DNA of 64,000 nucleotides from Balneolaceae bacterium (GTDB taxonomy: Bacteria > Bacteroidota > Rhodothermia > Balneolales > Balneolaceae): assembly GCA_018401935.1 (NCBI GenBank), contig JAGYJQ010000009.1, positions 1-64,000 on the forward strand. Reading direction: 5' to 3'. Positions 37,483 to 46,148 of the stretch are shown piece after piece; position 1 is the stretch's first letter, and each line of letters starts with the position of its first letter. The position numbers were made by a program, and so were the translations under genes. The notes under the pieces are model-generated. The model was not told the origin of the DNA, did no database searches, and saw nothing but the letters and a program-made list of their open reading frames with translations.

Positions 37483-38928
37483 ATGAATACCATCGATCAT
37501 AAAGATTTTGAAGCGGTAATTGGCTTGGAAGTACACGCCCAATTACTAACTCAAAGCAAAGCATTTGCTCCTGTAGCGGCGCAGTATGGCCAGGCACCCA
37601 ATACCCAAGTTAGTCCTTTGTGTCTAGGCCACCCAGGCACTTTGCCACTAGTAAATGAAAATTTAGTCCGTTACATCATTAAAATGGGTTTGGCTACCAA
37701 TTGCTCTATTGCCCCTAAATCTATCTTTGCCAGGAAAAATTACTTTTATCCTGATTTACCAAAAGGTTATCAGATTTCTCAGTTTGATACACCTATTTGT
37801 GAAGGTGGATACATTGACATAGAAGTGGAAGGGTACACCAAGCGCATAGGGATTACGCGTATTCACATGGAAGAGGATGCCGGAAAATCCATTCATGATC
37901 AAGATCCCTATAATACCTTGGTAGATTTAAACCGTGCGGGAACACCGTTGATTGAAATAGTGTCAGAGCCTGATTTGCGTACTCCACAAGAAGCCTACGC
38001 CTACCTGTCTAAAATTAAACAGATTGTTCAATATCTTGAGGTCTGTGACGGAAATATGGAAGAGGGGAGTTTACGCTGCGATGCGAATGTTTCGGTTCGA
38101 CCAAGGGGTAGAGAAAAATTTGGTACTCGGACCGAGCTCAAAAACATGAATTCCTTTAGAAATGTAGAAAAAGCCATTGATTTTGAAATTTATCGGCAAA
38201 TCGAGCTCATAGAAGCAGGTGGAGAAGTCGTTCAACAAACCAGGCTGTGGGATACCAGTAAAATGGAGACTCGAATCATGCGATCTAAGGAGGAGGCACA
38301 TGATTATCGATATTTTCCAGAACCAGATCTCCCGCCTATTATTGTAACTAATGATTTATTGGATGAGATAAAGGCAGAGTTACCGGAGCTTGCCCATGTA
38401 CGTCAAGAGCGTTTTGTGGAGCACTATCAACTCAGTGAAATCGATGCGGTTACCTTAACAGAGAATCGATATCTAGCCGATTTTTTTGAAGAGCTGGTCT
38501 CCGAAAGTGGCCATGTGAAAGCCTCGGTTAGTTTAGTTTTAAGTGACGTTCTCCGAGTGCTAAATGAGCAAAGTATTAGCATAAAAGAATTCCCTTTATC
38601 GGTGCAAAGATTAGCTGAATTGTTGGATCTTAGAGCGTCAGATAAAATCAGCTCTTCCGCTCAACAGACCATATTTAATGCCATGTTAGAGCAAGATACC
38701 CCAGCGCTTGAATTAGCAGAGGCGTTGAATGTATTGCAGGTATCGGACACAAACTATATGGATGATTTGGTGCAGCAAGTTATTGAAGCGAATCCAGATG
38801 AAGCCCAGCGGTACCGAGAGGGTAAAAAGCAATTGATGGGATTCTTTGTGGGACAGGTAATGAAAGCGTCCAAAGGAAAGGCCAACCCTAAAATGGCCAA
38901 TGAATTTGTTCGTAAATATTTAGATTGA
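37483..38928 (+). CDS. gatB: Asp/Glu-tRNA amidotransferase subunit B
   Basis: GatB, with GatA and GatC, amidates Glu-tRNA(Gln) or Asp-tRNA(Asn). The 481-residue protein starts with VIGLEVHAQLLTQSKAF and contains KNYFYPDLPKGYQISQFD, DLNRAGTPLIEIVSEPD and YRYFPEPDLPPI. The C-terminal YqeY-like tail domain (about 400-481) with KASKGKANPKMANEFVRK ends the protein. gatA and gatC are not next to it, as usual in this phylum. Confidence 0.95.
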   Translation: MNTIDHKDFEAVIGLEVHAQLLTQSKAFAPVAAQYGQAPNTQVSPLCLGHPGTLPLVNENLVRYIIKMGLATNCSIAPKSIFARKNYFYPDLPKGYQISQFDTPICEGGYIDIEVEGYTKRIGITRIHMEEDAGKSIHDQDPYNTLVDLNRAGTPLIEIVSEPDLRTPQEAYAYLSKIKQIVQYLEVCDGNMEEGSLRCDANVSVRPRGREKFGTRTELKNMNSFRNVEKAIDFEIYRQIELIEAGGEVVQQTRLWDTSKMETRIMRSKEEAHDYRYFPEPDLPPIIVTNDLLDEIKAELPELAHVRQERFVEHYQLSEIDAVTLTENRYLADFFEELVSESGHVKASVSLVLSDVLRVLNEQSISIKEFPLSVQRLAELLDLRASDKISSSAQQTIFNAMLEQDTPALELAEALNVLQVSDTNYMDDLVQQVIEANPDEAQRYREGKKQLMGFFVGQVMKASKGKANPKMANEFVRKYLD

Positions 38929-38938
38929 GAGTCTGATA

Positions 38939-40390
38939 ATGAATAAGATAATAGCAACAACGACCATAGGTGCGAAGACGCCAAAACTGAAGGAAGCAGT
39001 GATAAGAAGATTCCTATTCCTTGAGGGTACCATCTCCCCCTTTGGAATCAGAGGTGTCTTTGTGATGTTGTTTTATATTTTTCTAGTAAGCCAGTGCAAC
39101 CGCCCAGAACCTATGAATCAAAGCTACTTTGCTGTTGAAATTGATGTGGCAGATTCGTTAGATCAAACCCGTAATAGGCAAGGTTTTGAATTTTTATTAT
39201 ACTCTCAAGAAGCTCAAAATAGTGTTATTGATACCCTTTTTATAGGAAAAACCGATAGTTTGGGTCAAATTAAGGGTACCATAAGCTTTGATGAAGCAGG
39301 AGCTTATCCCCTCCAAATAAGCCGGGATGGAAGCCCAATTTTAAGTATGAGAGTCCTATTAGCAGCAGGAGATTCCGTGCTTTTCACCGGAGAATTTCCA
39401 GGCATTGGTAAAACGTTGAAGGTAGATTCCAGAGAACAGCGGGCGGTAGATGTCTTTGACCGGGTCGATGCAGGATTTACACGTACCCGTCGATTTATTG
39501 CTATAGGAGCACTCGCCGATACCGCTATTGTAGGTGAATTACGAAAGTGGGCCAATTTATATGAACAGGTCTTCCGGGATTATCCGGGTACCTTTGCTTC
39601 CTCTTTCGCACTTGAGGCAGCGGTGCAAATACTCTCAGACATTGATCAACAGAAAATGATGGCCCTGATTAATGAAGGCCTCGATAACGAACAATCACTG
39701 GGGCTTGCCTTAACCTTTGGAAAAGACTACGTAAGTACAACCAGTGGTTTTGATCAAGGGGTTCACTATTTAGACTCCTTGCAGTCACTCGTTACCAATA
39801 AGGAAGAAGCCCGAGCAATCGATCAAATGCTCATTGAGTTGTATTATGATTCCTTACGAGTTGATGAGGGAAAGGAGCGGTTAGAGCGATTCAAGCGCTT
39901 GTACGAGGAAGAAGATCTTTCGTTTTGGTATAAAAACATGCGCTTTGAACTCGAAGATTTAGCTCCGGGGGCATTTATCCCAGCCTTTAGTTTTGTTAGC
40001 ACAGAAGGCGACACGGTTAATGAAGAGAGTATTAAAGGATTCCCTACTTTGCTGGAATTCACCCTAATGGAAAATGGCCTATATCAACAGCAATACGAAG
40101 AATTAACCGTTAGTTACCAACTTTTTGCTCCTCGTGGGTTTCAGGTGTATACAATGGCCTTTGATGAAAGTGCTACCACCATATTGGCGTTTTTTGAAGA
40201 AAGAGATCGCTTTTGGTCAATTGCGGAACCACCAACAATGAACCGAAAATCTCTGGTTGAAACCTTCAATATCCAATACTATCCAACACGAATACTGGTC
40301 GATCCTCAAGGCCGAATTATCCGGAAATTTATTGGTGAAGAACTGGATGATTTTATACCCTATCTCACACCACACTTAACCTCGAACTAA
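38939..40390 (+). CDS. Thioredoxin-like lipoprotein lacking the CxxC site
   Basis: The C-terminal ~140 residues have the TlpA/AhpC-like fold pattern (FIPAFSFVSTEGDTVNEESI, FPTLLEFTLMENGLYQQQYE, RGFQVYTMAFDE, FNIQYYPTRILVDPQGRII). Where TlpA proteins have WCxxC there is TLMENGLY, so no redox Cys pair exists. The N-terminal half resembles DUF4369. A lipobox VSQC lies near residue 50, so the natural start may be the Met at 39065 (MLFYIFLVSQC). It begins 10 bp after gatB. Likely an anchored periplasmic protein with a non-redox role. Confidence 0.75.
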   Translation: MNKIIATTTIGAKTPKLKEAVIRRFLFLEGTISPFGIRGVFVMLFYIFLVSQCNRPEPMNQSYFAVEIDVADSLDQTRNRQGFEFLLYSQEAQNSVIDTLFIGKTDSLGQIKGTISFDEAGAYPLQISRDGSPILSMRVLLAAGDSVLFTGEFPGIGKTLKVDSREQRAVDVFDRVDAGFTRTRRFIAIGALADTAIVGELRKWANLYEQVFRDYPGTFASSFALEAAVQILSDIDQQKMMALINEGLDNEQSLGLALTFGKDYVSTTSGFDQGVHYLDSLQSLVTNKEEARAIDQMLIELYYDSLRVDEGKERLERFKRLYEEEDLSFWYKNMRFELEDLAPGAFIPAFSFVSTEGDTVNEESIKGFPTLLEFTLMENGLYQQQYEELTVSYQLFAPRGFQVYTMAFDESATTILAFFEERDRFWSIAEPPTMNRKSLVETFNIQYYPTRILVDPQGRIIRKFIGEELDDFIPYLTPHLTSN

Positions 40391-40408
40391 TATTGTAATC
40401 TATTTATT

Positions 40409-41218
40409 ATGCGAAAATTTCTAATTGCGGGTAACTGGAAAATGAATGGAGGAGCAGAATTTACCTCCGACTTATTATCTGCCATAAAAGCGCGAAAGAC
40501 GGCCATTTCTGAAGATGTAGATGTGTTGGTTTGTCCAACTTTTGTCTCATTATCTATGGCTATTGATCAACTGCACGAAAGCGATATACTCGTGGGGGCT
40601 CAAAACATGCATGAAGCAGAAAAAGGAGCCTATACAGGCGAGATAAGTGCATCTATGTTGGTAGAGGCAGGATGTAGTTACGTCCTTTTAGGGCACTCTG
40701 AGCGGCGGGCTTATTTTCATGAAGATGATGCCTTAGTCCGCGAAAAATTACACACTGCGCTTAGCTATGACCTAGCTCCGATAGTATGTGTAGGAGAATT
40801 ATTAGAAGAACGTAAAGAGAATCGACATTTAGAGGTGGTTAAAACCCAAACTCTTGCTGCTTTCAACGGTCTTACCGAAGAACAAGCAGTTCAAGTCGTT
40901 CTGGCCTATGAACCGGTATGGGCTATTGGCACCGGAGAGACAGCAAGCCCAGAACAAGCACAAGAAATGCACGCGTTTATTCGCTCCATTTTGACGGAAC
41001 AATTTGGAGAAGCAGCCCAGGCTATTCGTATTCTCTACGGGGGGAGCATGAAGCCAACTAATGCTCATGAATTACTAAGCCAACCGGATGTTGATGGTGG
41101 GTTAATAGGTGGTGCAAGTCTAGACGCAGAAAGTTTTGTGAGCATCGTTGAAACGGCGGAAGCATTGAGTCGTTCTGCGGGTGCAGCCAATTCTCAAGAA
41201 TTCTCAGAGGTAGAATAG
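40409..41218 (+). CDS. tpiA: Triosephosphate isomerase
   Basis: TpiA interconverts dihydroxyacetone phosphate and glyceraldehyde-3-phosphate. Catalytic residues are all visible: Lys in AGNWKMNGG near 11, His in LLGHSERRAYF near 95, Glu in AYEPVWAIGTGE near 168, and the phosphate loop ILYGGSMKP plus GGLIGGASL. At 269 residues it has a short extra C-terminal tail. It is followed 4 bp later by purD. Confidence 0.96.
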   Translation: MRKFLIAGNWKMNGGAEFTSDLLSAIKARKTAISEDVDVLVCPTFVSLSMAIDQLHESDILVGAQNMHEAEKGAYTGEISASMLVEAGCSYVLLGHSERRAYFHEDDALVREKLHTALSYDLAPIVCVGELLEERKENRHLEVVKTQTLAAFNGLTEEQAVQVVLAYEPVWAIGTGETASPEQAQEMHAFIRSILTEQFGEAAQAIRILYGGSMKPTNAHELLSQPDVDGGLIGGASLDAESFVSIVETAEALSRSAGAANSQEFSEVE

Positions 41219-41222
41219 GGAT

Positions 41223-42506
41223 ATGAAGGTATTACTTCTAGGAAGTGGAGGAAGAGAACACGCATTGGCTTGGGCTTTATCCCGATCGCCTCTTTGCGAT
41301 ACCTTATATATAGCACCTGGTAATCCAGGTACCCACGCATGTGGAGTGAATGTGGCTTTGGATGCCTTAGATTTTGATCAAGTACTAGAATTCATCGTGG
41401 ATAAGGAAATTGGTCTTACGGTTGTAGGCCCTGAGCAACCCTTAGTTGCAGGGATAAGCGATTTTTTAGAGGCTAAGGGTCACGCTGTGTTCGGACCTAG
41501 TACCATCGCAGCGCAATTAGAGGGTAGTAAGCAATTTGCTAAGGACTTTATGGCTCGTCATAACATACCTACAGCAGCATACAAGGTGTTTACAGGGGAC
41601 TATTATGCCGAAGCACTAGCTTATGTGGATGCTCATAATCAATACCCTATAGTGTTAAAAGCGGATGGATTAGCCGGCGGTAAAGGAGTGTTAATACCAG
41701 AAAATAGAGAAGAGCTTCTAGCTGGCTTAGAAGAGCTTCGCAGAGGATCATTACAAGCCGCAGCCCAAACTTTAGTAATCGAAGAATTCATGCCTGGTGA
41801 GGAGGCATCCGTTTTTGCTTTATGTGATGGTGAACACTTTGAAATCATGGGAACCGCACAAGATCATAAACGCCAACTTGATGGTGATAAAGGGCCAAAC
41901 ACGGGTGGGATGGGGGCCTATTCACCATCTCCGCTCCTAGCAGAAGATATGCTCAATTCGGTGTCAGAAACTATCATTGCACCAACTATAGAGGGTATGG
42001 CTGCCGAAGGGAACCCCTATAAAGGTTTTTTGTATGTAGGTCTCATGATGACATCAGCCGGTCCTAAAGTAGTGGAATACAACTGCCGGTTTGGAGATCC
42101 AGAATGTCAGGTGATTATACCAAGACTTCGAAGCGATCTACTCACTCATTTAGTGCAAAGTACACGGGGAAAACTTCTAGGGGAGGACATCGTATTTGAT
42201 CAGCAATATAGAACAACAGTGGTGTTGGTTTCAGGTGGTTATCCTGTGAGTTATGATAAAGGATTTCCGATTATTGGCTTAGATGAACTCGAGAAAGTAG
42301 AAGCCGTTCAGGTTTTTCATGCGGGTACAAAGGAGCTAGATGGGCAACTATGTACTGCCGGCGGCCGGGTGCTAAATGTGGTCGGTACCGGTCCAACACT
42401 CCAAGAGTCAATATCAATGGCTTACAAAGGCCTCGAATCTATTTCGTTTGAGGGAATGTTTTACCGCAAAGATATTGGCGCTAAAGGGTTGAACCATGTT
42501 TCATGA
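41223..42506 (+). CDS. purD: Phosphoribosylamine--glycine ligase
   Basis: PurD joins glycine to phosphoribosylamine, an early step of purine synthesis. The 427-residue protein starts with MKVLLLGSGGREHALAWAL and has the ATP-grasp motifs VLKADGLAGGKGVLIPE, VIEEFMPGEEASVFAL, GPNTGGMGAYSPSP and EYNCRFGDPECQ. It is closely spaced with tpiA and overlaps the next gene by 4 bp (ATGA). Confidence 0.96.
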   Translation: MKVLLLGSGGREHALAWALSRSPLCDTLYIAPGNPGTHACGVNVALDALDFDQVLEFIVDKEIGLTVVGPEQPLVAGISDFLEAKGHAVFGPSTIAAQLEGSKQFAKDFMARHNIPTAAYKVFTGDYYAEALAYVDAHNQYPIVLKADGLAGGKGVLIPENREELLAGLEELRRGSLQAAAQTLVIEEFMPGEEASVFALCDGEHFEIMGTAQDHKRQLDGDKGPNTGGMGAYSPSPLLAEDMLNSVSETIIAPTIEGMAAEGNPYKGFLYVGLMMTSAGPKVVEYNCRFGDPECQVIIPRLRSDLLTHLVQSTRGKLLGEDIVFDQQYRTTVVLVSGGYPVSYDKGFPIIGLDELEKVEAVQVFHAGTKELDGQLCTAGGRVLNVVGTGPTLQESISMAYKGLESISFEGMFYRKDIGAKGLNHVS

Positions 42507-43603
42507 ATGTAATCTACCATCATATCAACTGGTATATACGAGTTTTATTAGAAGCTTGTACCATTAAAGCTTGTTTTTGCTACTCTCTTGTACTTAGAAG
42601 GAATAAAGAGTTACACAATTCTGGCTCTTTTAAGATCTTATACTTGTGGTTTTTGGTGTTGGCCTCCGTAGCTCAGATTGAAGTCGTAAGCGCAAACATT
42701 GGATTACGTCTACATGAACCAATTAATATAGTGAGCCAGTTCACAGCACAGAACGCAGCACACAACACATCTCATATCACCACAGTGGCCTTTAACCCAC
42801 ATGATTCGGTTCAAACGCAAGAAACGAGTTATTACCTTCCACAAAAAAATCCTATTCCCGTGGCTACCTTTACCCAAGCTTCAGCTATGATAAAGGGTAT
42901 GGATGGATTCATTGTGAGTGATAAAGCTGAGCATAAGATATACCTGTTTAGCTCAGACGGGAAACTACATATTGAAGCAGGTGGACACGGGGCCGGGGTG
43001 CAATCATTTCATGCTCCGAGTGACATAGCTAGCAATAATGGACTAAAGATCTACGTAGCAGATAAAGAAAATGGGCGTATACAAATCTTAGATCATCAAT
43101 TACATTTCCTTTCTAGCTTGGATATTACGAGCGCTAATGTAGATTATGCTATGGAATTGGATAGCTTTAGAGCTACTCGCAGCTGGAAGCCTGAAAAAAT
43201 TTGTTTACTCGATAGTGGGCATTTACAGGTGTGGGATGCTCAGGCGAAAGGTATACATCGCTTTAATTCAAAAGGGGATTACCTTGGGTTTAGTGCCCTT
43301 TCCGAAGCTATGGGTCGGATTAATTTCCTGTATTGTAAGGCCGATTACATTGAATTATATAGTACTCAAAGTCAAAAAATTGCTCGTATGAGTATCAATG
43401 GCCTTTGGCTAGGAAGCTACGATTTTACCCAAGATCGCGCGTATGAATCCAACATTTCCCTAACAACCTATGCTGGTAGATGGGATGAATTAGAAGAACA
43501 TTATGGCATGTGGGTTCATTCAATAATGGAAGAATCTAAACTATGGATATTATTTGAGCAGGCGTTGTTTTCTTTAGATGTTATTCAAAAACAGGATAAC
43601 TAG
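42503..43603 (+). CDS. Exported NHL/6-bladed beta-propeller-like protein
   Basis: The 366-residue protein has a hydrophobic signal segment (about 46-66, ILYLWFLVLASVAQIEVVSA), then repeats of NHL or propeller type: HGAGVQSFHAPSDIASNNGL, KIYVADKENGRIQIL, and MDGFIVSDKAEHKIYLFSSD. It overlaps purD by 4 bp and is followed 7 bp later by the LuxE-like gene, so it belongs to a tpiA-purD-NHL-luxE-luxC run. NHL propellers usually bind ligands or proteins. A link to the acyl-reduction pair is suggested only by position. Confidence 0.75.
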   Translation: MNVIYHHINWYIRVLLEACTIKACFCYSLVLRRNKELHNSGSFKILYLWFLVLASVAQIEVVSANIGLRLHEPINIVSQFTAQNAAHNTSHITTVAFNPHDSVQTQETSYYLPQKNPIPVATFTQASAMIKGMDGFIVSDKAEHKIYLFSSDGKLHIEAGGHGAGVQSFHAPSDIASNNGLKIYVADKENGRIQILDHQLHFLSSLDITSANVDYAMELDSFRATRSWKPEKICLLDSGHLQVWDAQAKGIHRFNSKGDYLGFSALSEAMGRINFLYCKADYIELYSTQSQKIARMSINGLWLGSYDFTQDRAYESNISLTTYAGRWDELEEHYGMWVHSIMEESKLWILFEQALFSLDVIQKQDN

Positions 43604-43610
43604 TAACTCG

Positions 43611-44777
43611 ATGGGTACAAATAGACGTCTTAATAGGAATGAACCCTTTTATATCTCCAGCCAAACATTTGAGTATATCAAGCAACGAATGCCGGAACTC
43701 TATACGTCGTTTGCTGAACCAGCCACCCCTTTTTTTTTAAACACTACCCTTAATTTCGAAGAGAAAATAGCCCAGATATTTGTTTTTCAGTACACATTGA
43801 ATCCGGTGTACCAAAAATATTGTACTGCTTTGGGTTGGTCTGTCGATGATTACTCCCGCTGTTTTGATGAGTTGCCCCCTTTATTACCCGTGCAAGCGTT
43901 TAAAGATGCATCGGTATGGACTCATGATGCTTTAGTTGGGGACACTGAGATATCCACCTATGTAACTCATTTGAAAGCAGATGATCAGCCCTTGGAATTT
44001 TTAAGTAGTGGAACATCTGCCATGCAGCGGAGCCGTCATCGTGTACTAAACCCCACATTCTATGATGCTTCTATTCGAGCTGCTTGGCAAGCTAGATTTG
44101 GCAAGGATAATTGGATTATCTGGGCCTATACACCTGGCTATTCCGAAAATCCACAATCATCTTTGCTGTATATGATTGACAGGTTGATGGAGTGGGATCA
44201 TACCCAAGAAAGTTGCTACTTATCCCTCGAGGAGTGTTTGCCATTACAGCAGTTGAATAAATTGGTGGAAGAGGGGCACCGGGTAATGCTTTTTGGCGCT
44301 GCATTTGGTTGGTTAGACCTAATCGAGCGACATGAGCGGGAGAATGAGCCACTAAGTCTTCCAAGAGAGGTATGTATTATGGAAACGGGTGGGATGAAAA
44401 CGTTTAGGCGGTCAATGTCACGTGTGGATTTGTTTGAACGCCTAGTGCAGGGTTTTAATTGCGCCCCTGAGCAACTTCACACCGAATATGGGATGACAGA
44501 GTGCCTAAGTCAAGCGTACACTTCCAAGGGACTGTGGCTGGAGAGTCCAGACTGGATGAAGATAGTAGTGGTAGATCCTGATGCGCCTGATAAGATGCTA
44601 GAACCGGGGCAGGAAGGGCGAATTGGGATCGTTGATTTAGCTAATATCTATTCATGTAGTTTTTTGTTGACCGGCGATCGAGGGATAATGGATGAAGAGG
44701 GAAGATTTCAGGTGCTTGGCCGATGGGAGCCTACCTCTTTGCGTGGATGTAACTTTCTAATGGAACAGGATGGATAA
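43611..44777 (+). CDS. LuxE/PaaK-like acyl-protein synthetase
   Basis: I start at the ATG at 43611, 7 bp after the previous stop. The protein resembles LuxE and PaaK adenylating enzymes: FEEKIAQIFVFQYTLNPVYQ, the P-loop-like LEFLSSGTSAMQRSRH, METGGMKTFRR and the adenylate motif HTEYGMTECLSQAY, then FLLTGDRGIMDEEGRFQVLG. LuxE activates fatty acids as acyl-AMP and passes them to LuxC for reduction. No luciferase genes are nearby. The gene overlaps the LuxC-like gene by 8 bp. Confidence 0.85.
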   Translation: MGTNRRLNRNEPFYISSQTFEYIKQRMPELYTSFAEPATPFFLNTTLNFEEKIAQIFVFQYTLNPVYQKYCTALGWSVDDYSRCFDELPPLLPVQAFKDASVWTHDALVGDTEISTYVTHLKADDQPLEFLSSGTSAMQRSRHRVLNPTFYDASIRAAWQARFGKDNWIIWAYTPGYSENPQSSLLYMIDRLMEWDHTQESCYLSLEECLPLQQLNKLVEEGHRVMLFGAAFGWLDLIERHERENEPLSLPREVCIMETGGMKTFRRSMSRVDLFERLVQGFNCAPEQLHTEYGMTECLSQAYTSKGLWLESPDWMKIVVVDPDAPDKMLEPGQEGRIGIVDLANIYSCSFLLTGDRGIMDEEGRFQVLGRWEPTSLRGCNFLMEQDG

Positions 44778-46029
44778 ATCAGCCCGGTCTAAATCACATC
44801 AAAGCGGCTCGAATGAGGCATACGAGTTGGGTAAGGATTGGTCGAAGCAGGCGAAAGAAAGGGCCTTTCTATTACAGGAGCACCTAATCAAGTGGTTCGA
44901 TGATGAGCAATCTGGAATGCAAGAAGCCATTCAGCAAAGTATTTCAGGTACCGATTTTACTTCTGAGGATATTTATTTTCAGCTTTCTGCTATTAAGAGC
45001 CGTCTAGAAGCGGGTGATTTAGTACACTGGATACATCAAAGCAGACACGTCAAAGACAATCAGAGGTACAAAGAATTTCGGCTCACCGAACAATCTAACA
45101 TACTATGTATTCATGCAGGCAATCTACCCCTTGTAGGTTTGCAAGATGCCTTAGCCGTTTTGATTGCTGGTCATTGCTACACGGGTAAAATTTCCCGTAA
45201 AGACCCGTTTCTTTTGCCCTCCATATTGGGATGGTTAGCTAGACAGGGTTGGGGAGCCCAAATTCATCATTGGACAATTGAATCAGTAAAACTACCTGCA
45301 AAAAATTATCAAATGGTTTTATTCGCTGGCTCAGAATCCTCCTTAGCTAACCTACAAAAAACATTAGTCAGAGTAGGGAAAATAGATGAGCAAACACCTT
45401 GGTTAAACCGCTTGGCATCGTTCTCAATAGCCTACTGTCCGAGCAAAGAAGCTGTTTTAGAACAGTCTTCGGAACTCATCGAAGCACTGATTAGACATGG
45501 CGGAAAAGGATGCCGGTCGGTTGGGGTGGTGGTGTCTCCCATTGGGCTTAATGAGCTGCGAATTCCACTAGAACACGCAATGAAAAAAGCCCTGGAACAG
45601 ACCAATTCCCTGGAACAGACCAATTCAGCGAACCTAACAAACCCTGAGATACCTTCACAAGGGACCAATCGATCTGAATCAACAAGTTTAACCTACAAAA
45701 AAGCTTACAATATCGCGGTAGATAGAGTGTTTATCGGTGTTGGAGACTGGTTGATAGAAGAGCATCCCTTTGAATATGTGCCTCTGCCAACGAATTCACT
45801 CGTGGTCTATTGGGTAAAAGCCAATCAAGAAGCCCTAATGAGTCTAGCAGAACGTTTTGGTTCGGCTTTACAGAGTATATACTATGTAGGTATCAATGCT
45901 TCAGACGTTAAAAAGCCTTATAAACATACTTTTGATATCGAATCAATCGACTCCGCTCAACGCCCTCCTTTGTATTGGAAGCCCGATGGGATTGATATAC
46001 TAAGGTATCTTTGTCCCTTCATTATTTAA
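44770..46029 (+). CDS. LuxC-like acyl-CoA/acyl-protein reductase
   Basis: This is an aldehyde-dehydrogenase-fold acyl-CoA reductase (LuxC, PF05893): SNILCIHAGNLPLVGLQDAL and the nucleophile Cys in RHGGKGCRSVGVVVSPIGL near residue 250. Together with the LuxE-like partner it should turn fatty acids into aldehydes. A low-complexity insertion follows the catalytic region at about 275-310, including a perfect 18-bp duplication (45591-45626, LEQTNS twice), which is not usual for the family. The product could be an aldehyde or alcohol for lipids or pigments. Confidence 0.85.
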   Translation: MDKSARSKSHQSGSNEAYELGKDWSKQAKERAFLLQEHLIKWFDDEQSGMQEAIQQSISGTDFTSEDIYFQLSAIKSRLEAGDLVHWIHQSRHVKDNQRYKEFRLTEQSNILCIHAGNLPLVGLQDALAVLIAGHCYTGKISRKDPFLLPSILGWLARQGWGAQIHHWTIESVKLPAKNYQMVLFAGSESSLANLQKTLVRVGKIDEQTPWLNRLASFSIAYCPSKEAVLEQSSELIEALIRHGGKGCRSVGVVVSPIGLNELRIPLEHAMKKALEQTNSLEQTNSANLTNPEIPSQGTNRSESTSLTYKKAYNIAVDRVFIGVGDWLIEEHPFEYVPLPTNSLVVYWVKANQEALMSLAERFGSALQSIYYVGINASDVKKPYKHTFDIESIDSAQRPPLYWKPDGIDILRYLCPFII

Positions 46030-46148
46030 TTCATTTATCCCTATTTTAGGACTCTCTTGAAATAGAAATTCAACAACCTTAGGTTCACACTAAGGCCTGT
46101 TGTAACACCGATGTAGAACGACGACCGTATTCATTAACACACTTTTTT

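Noticed and set aside
42503-46029. Bioluminescence (lux) operon
   Set aside because: Only LuxE- and LuxC-like genes are present; no luxA, luxB or luxD in the window.
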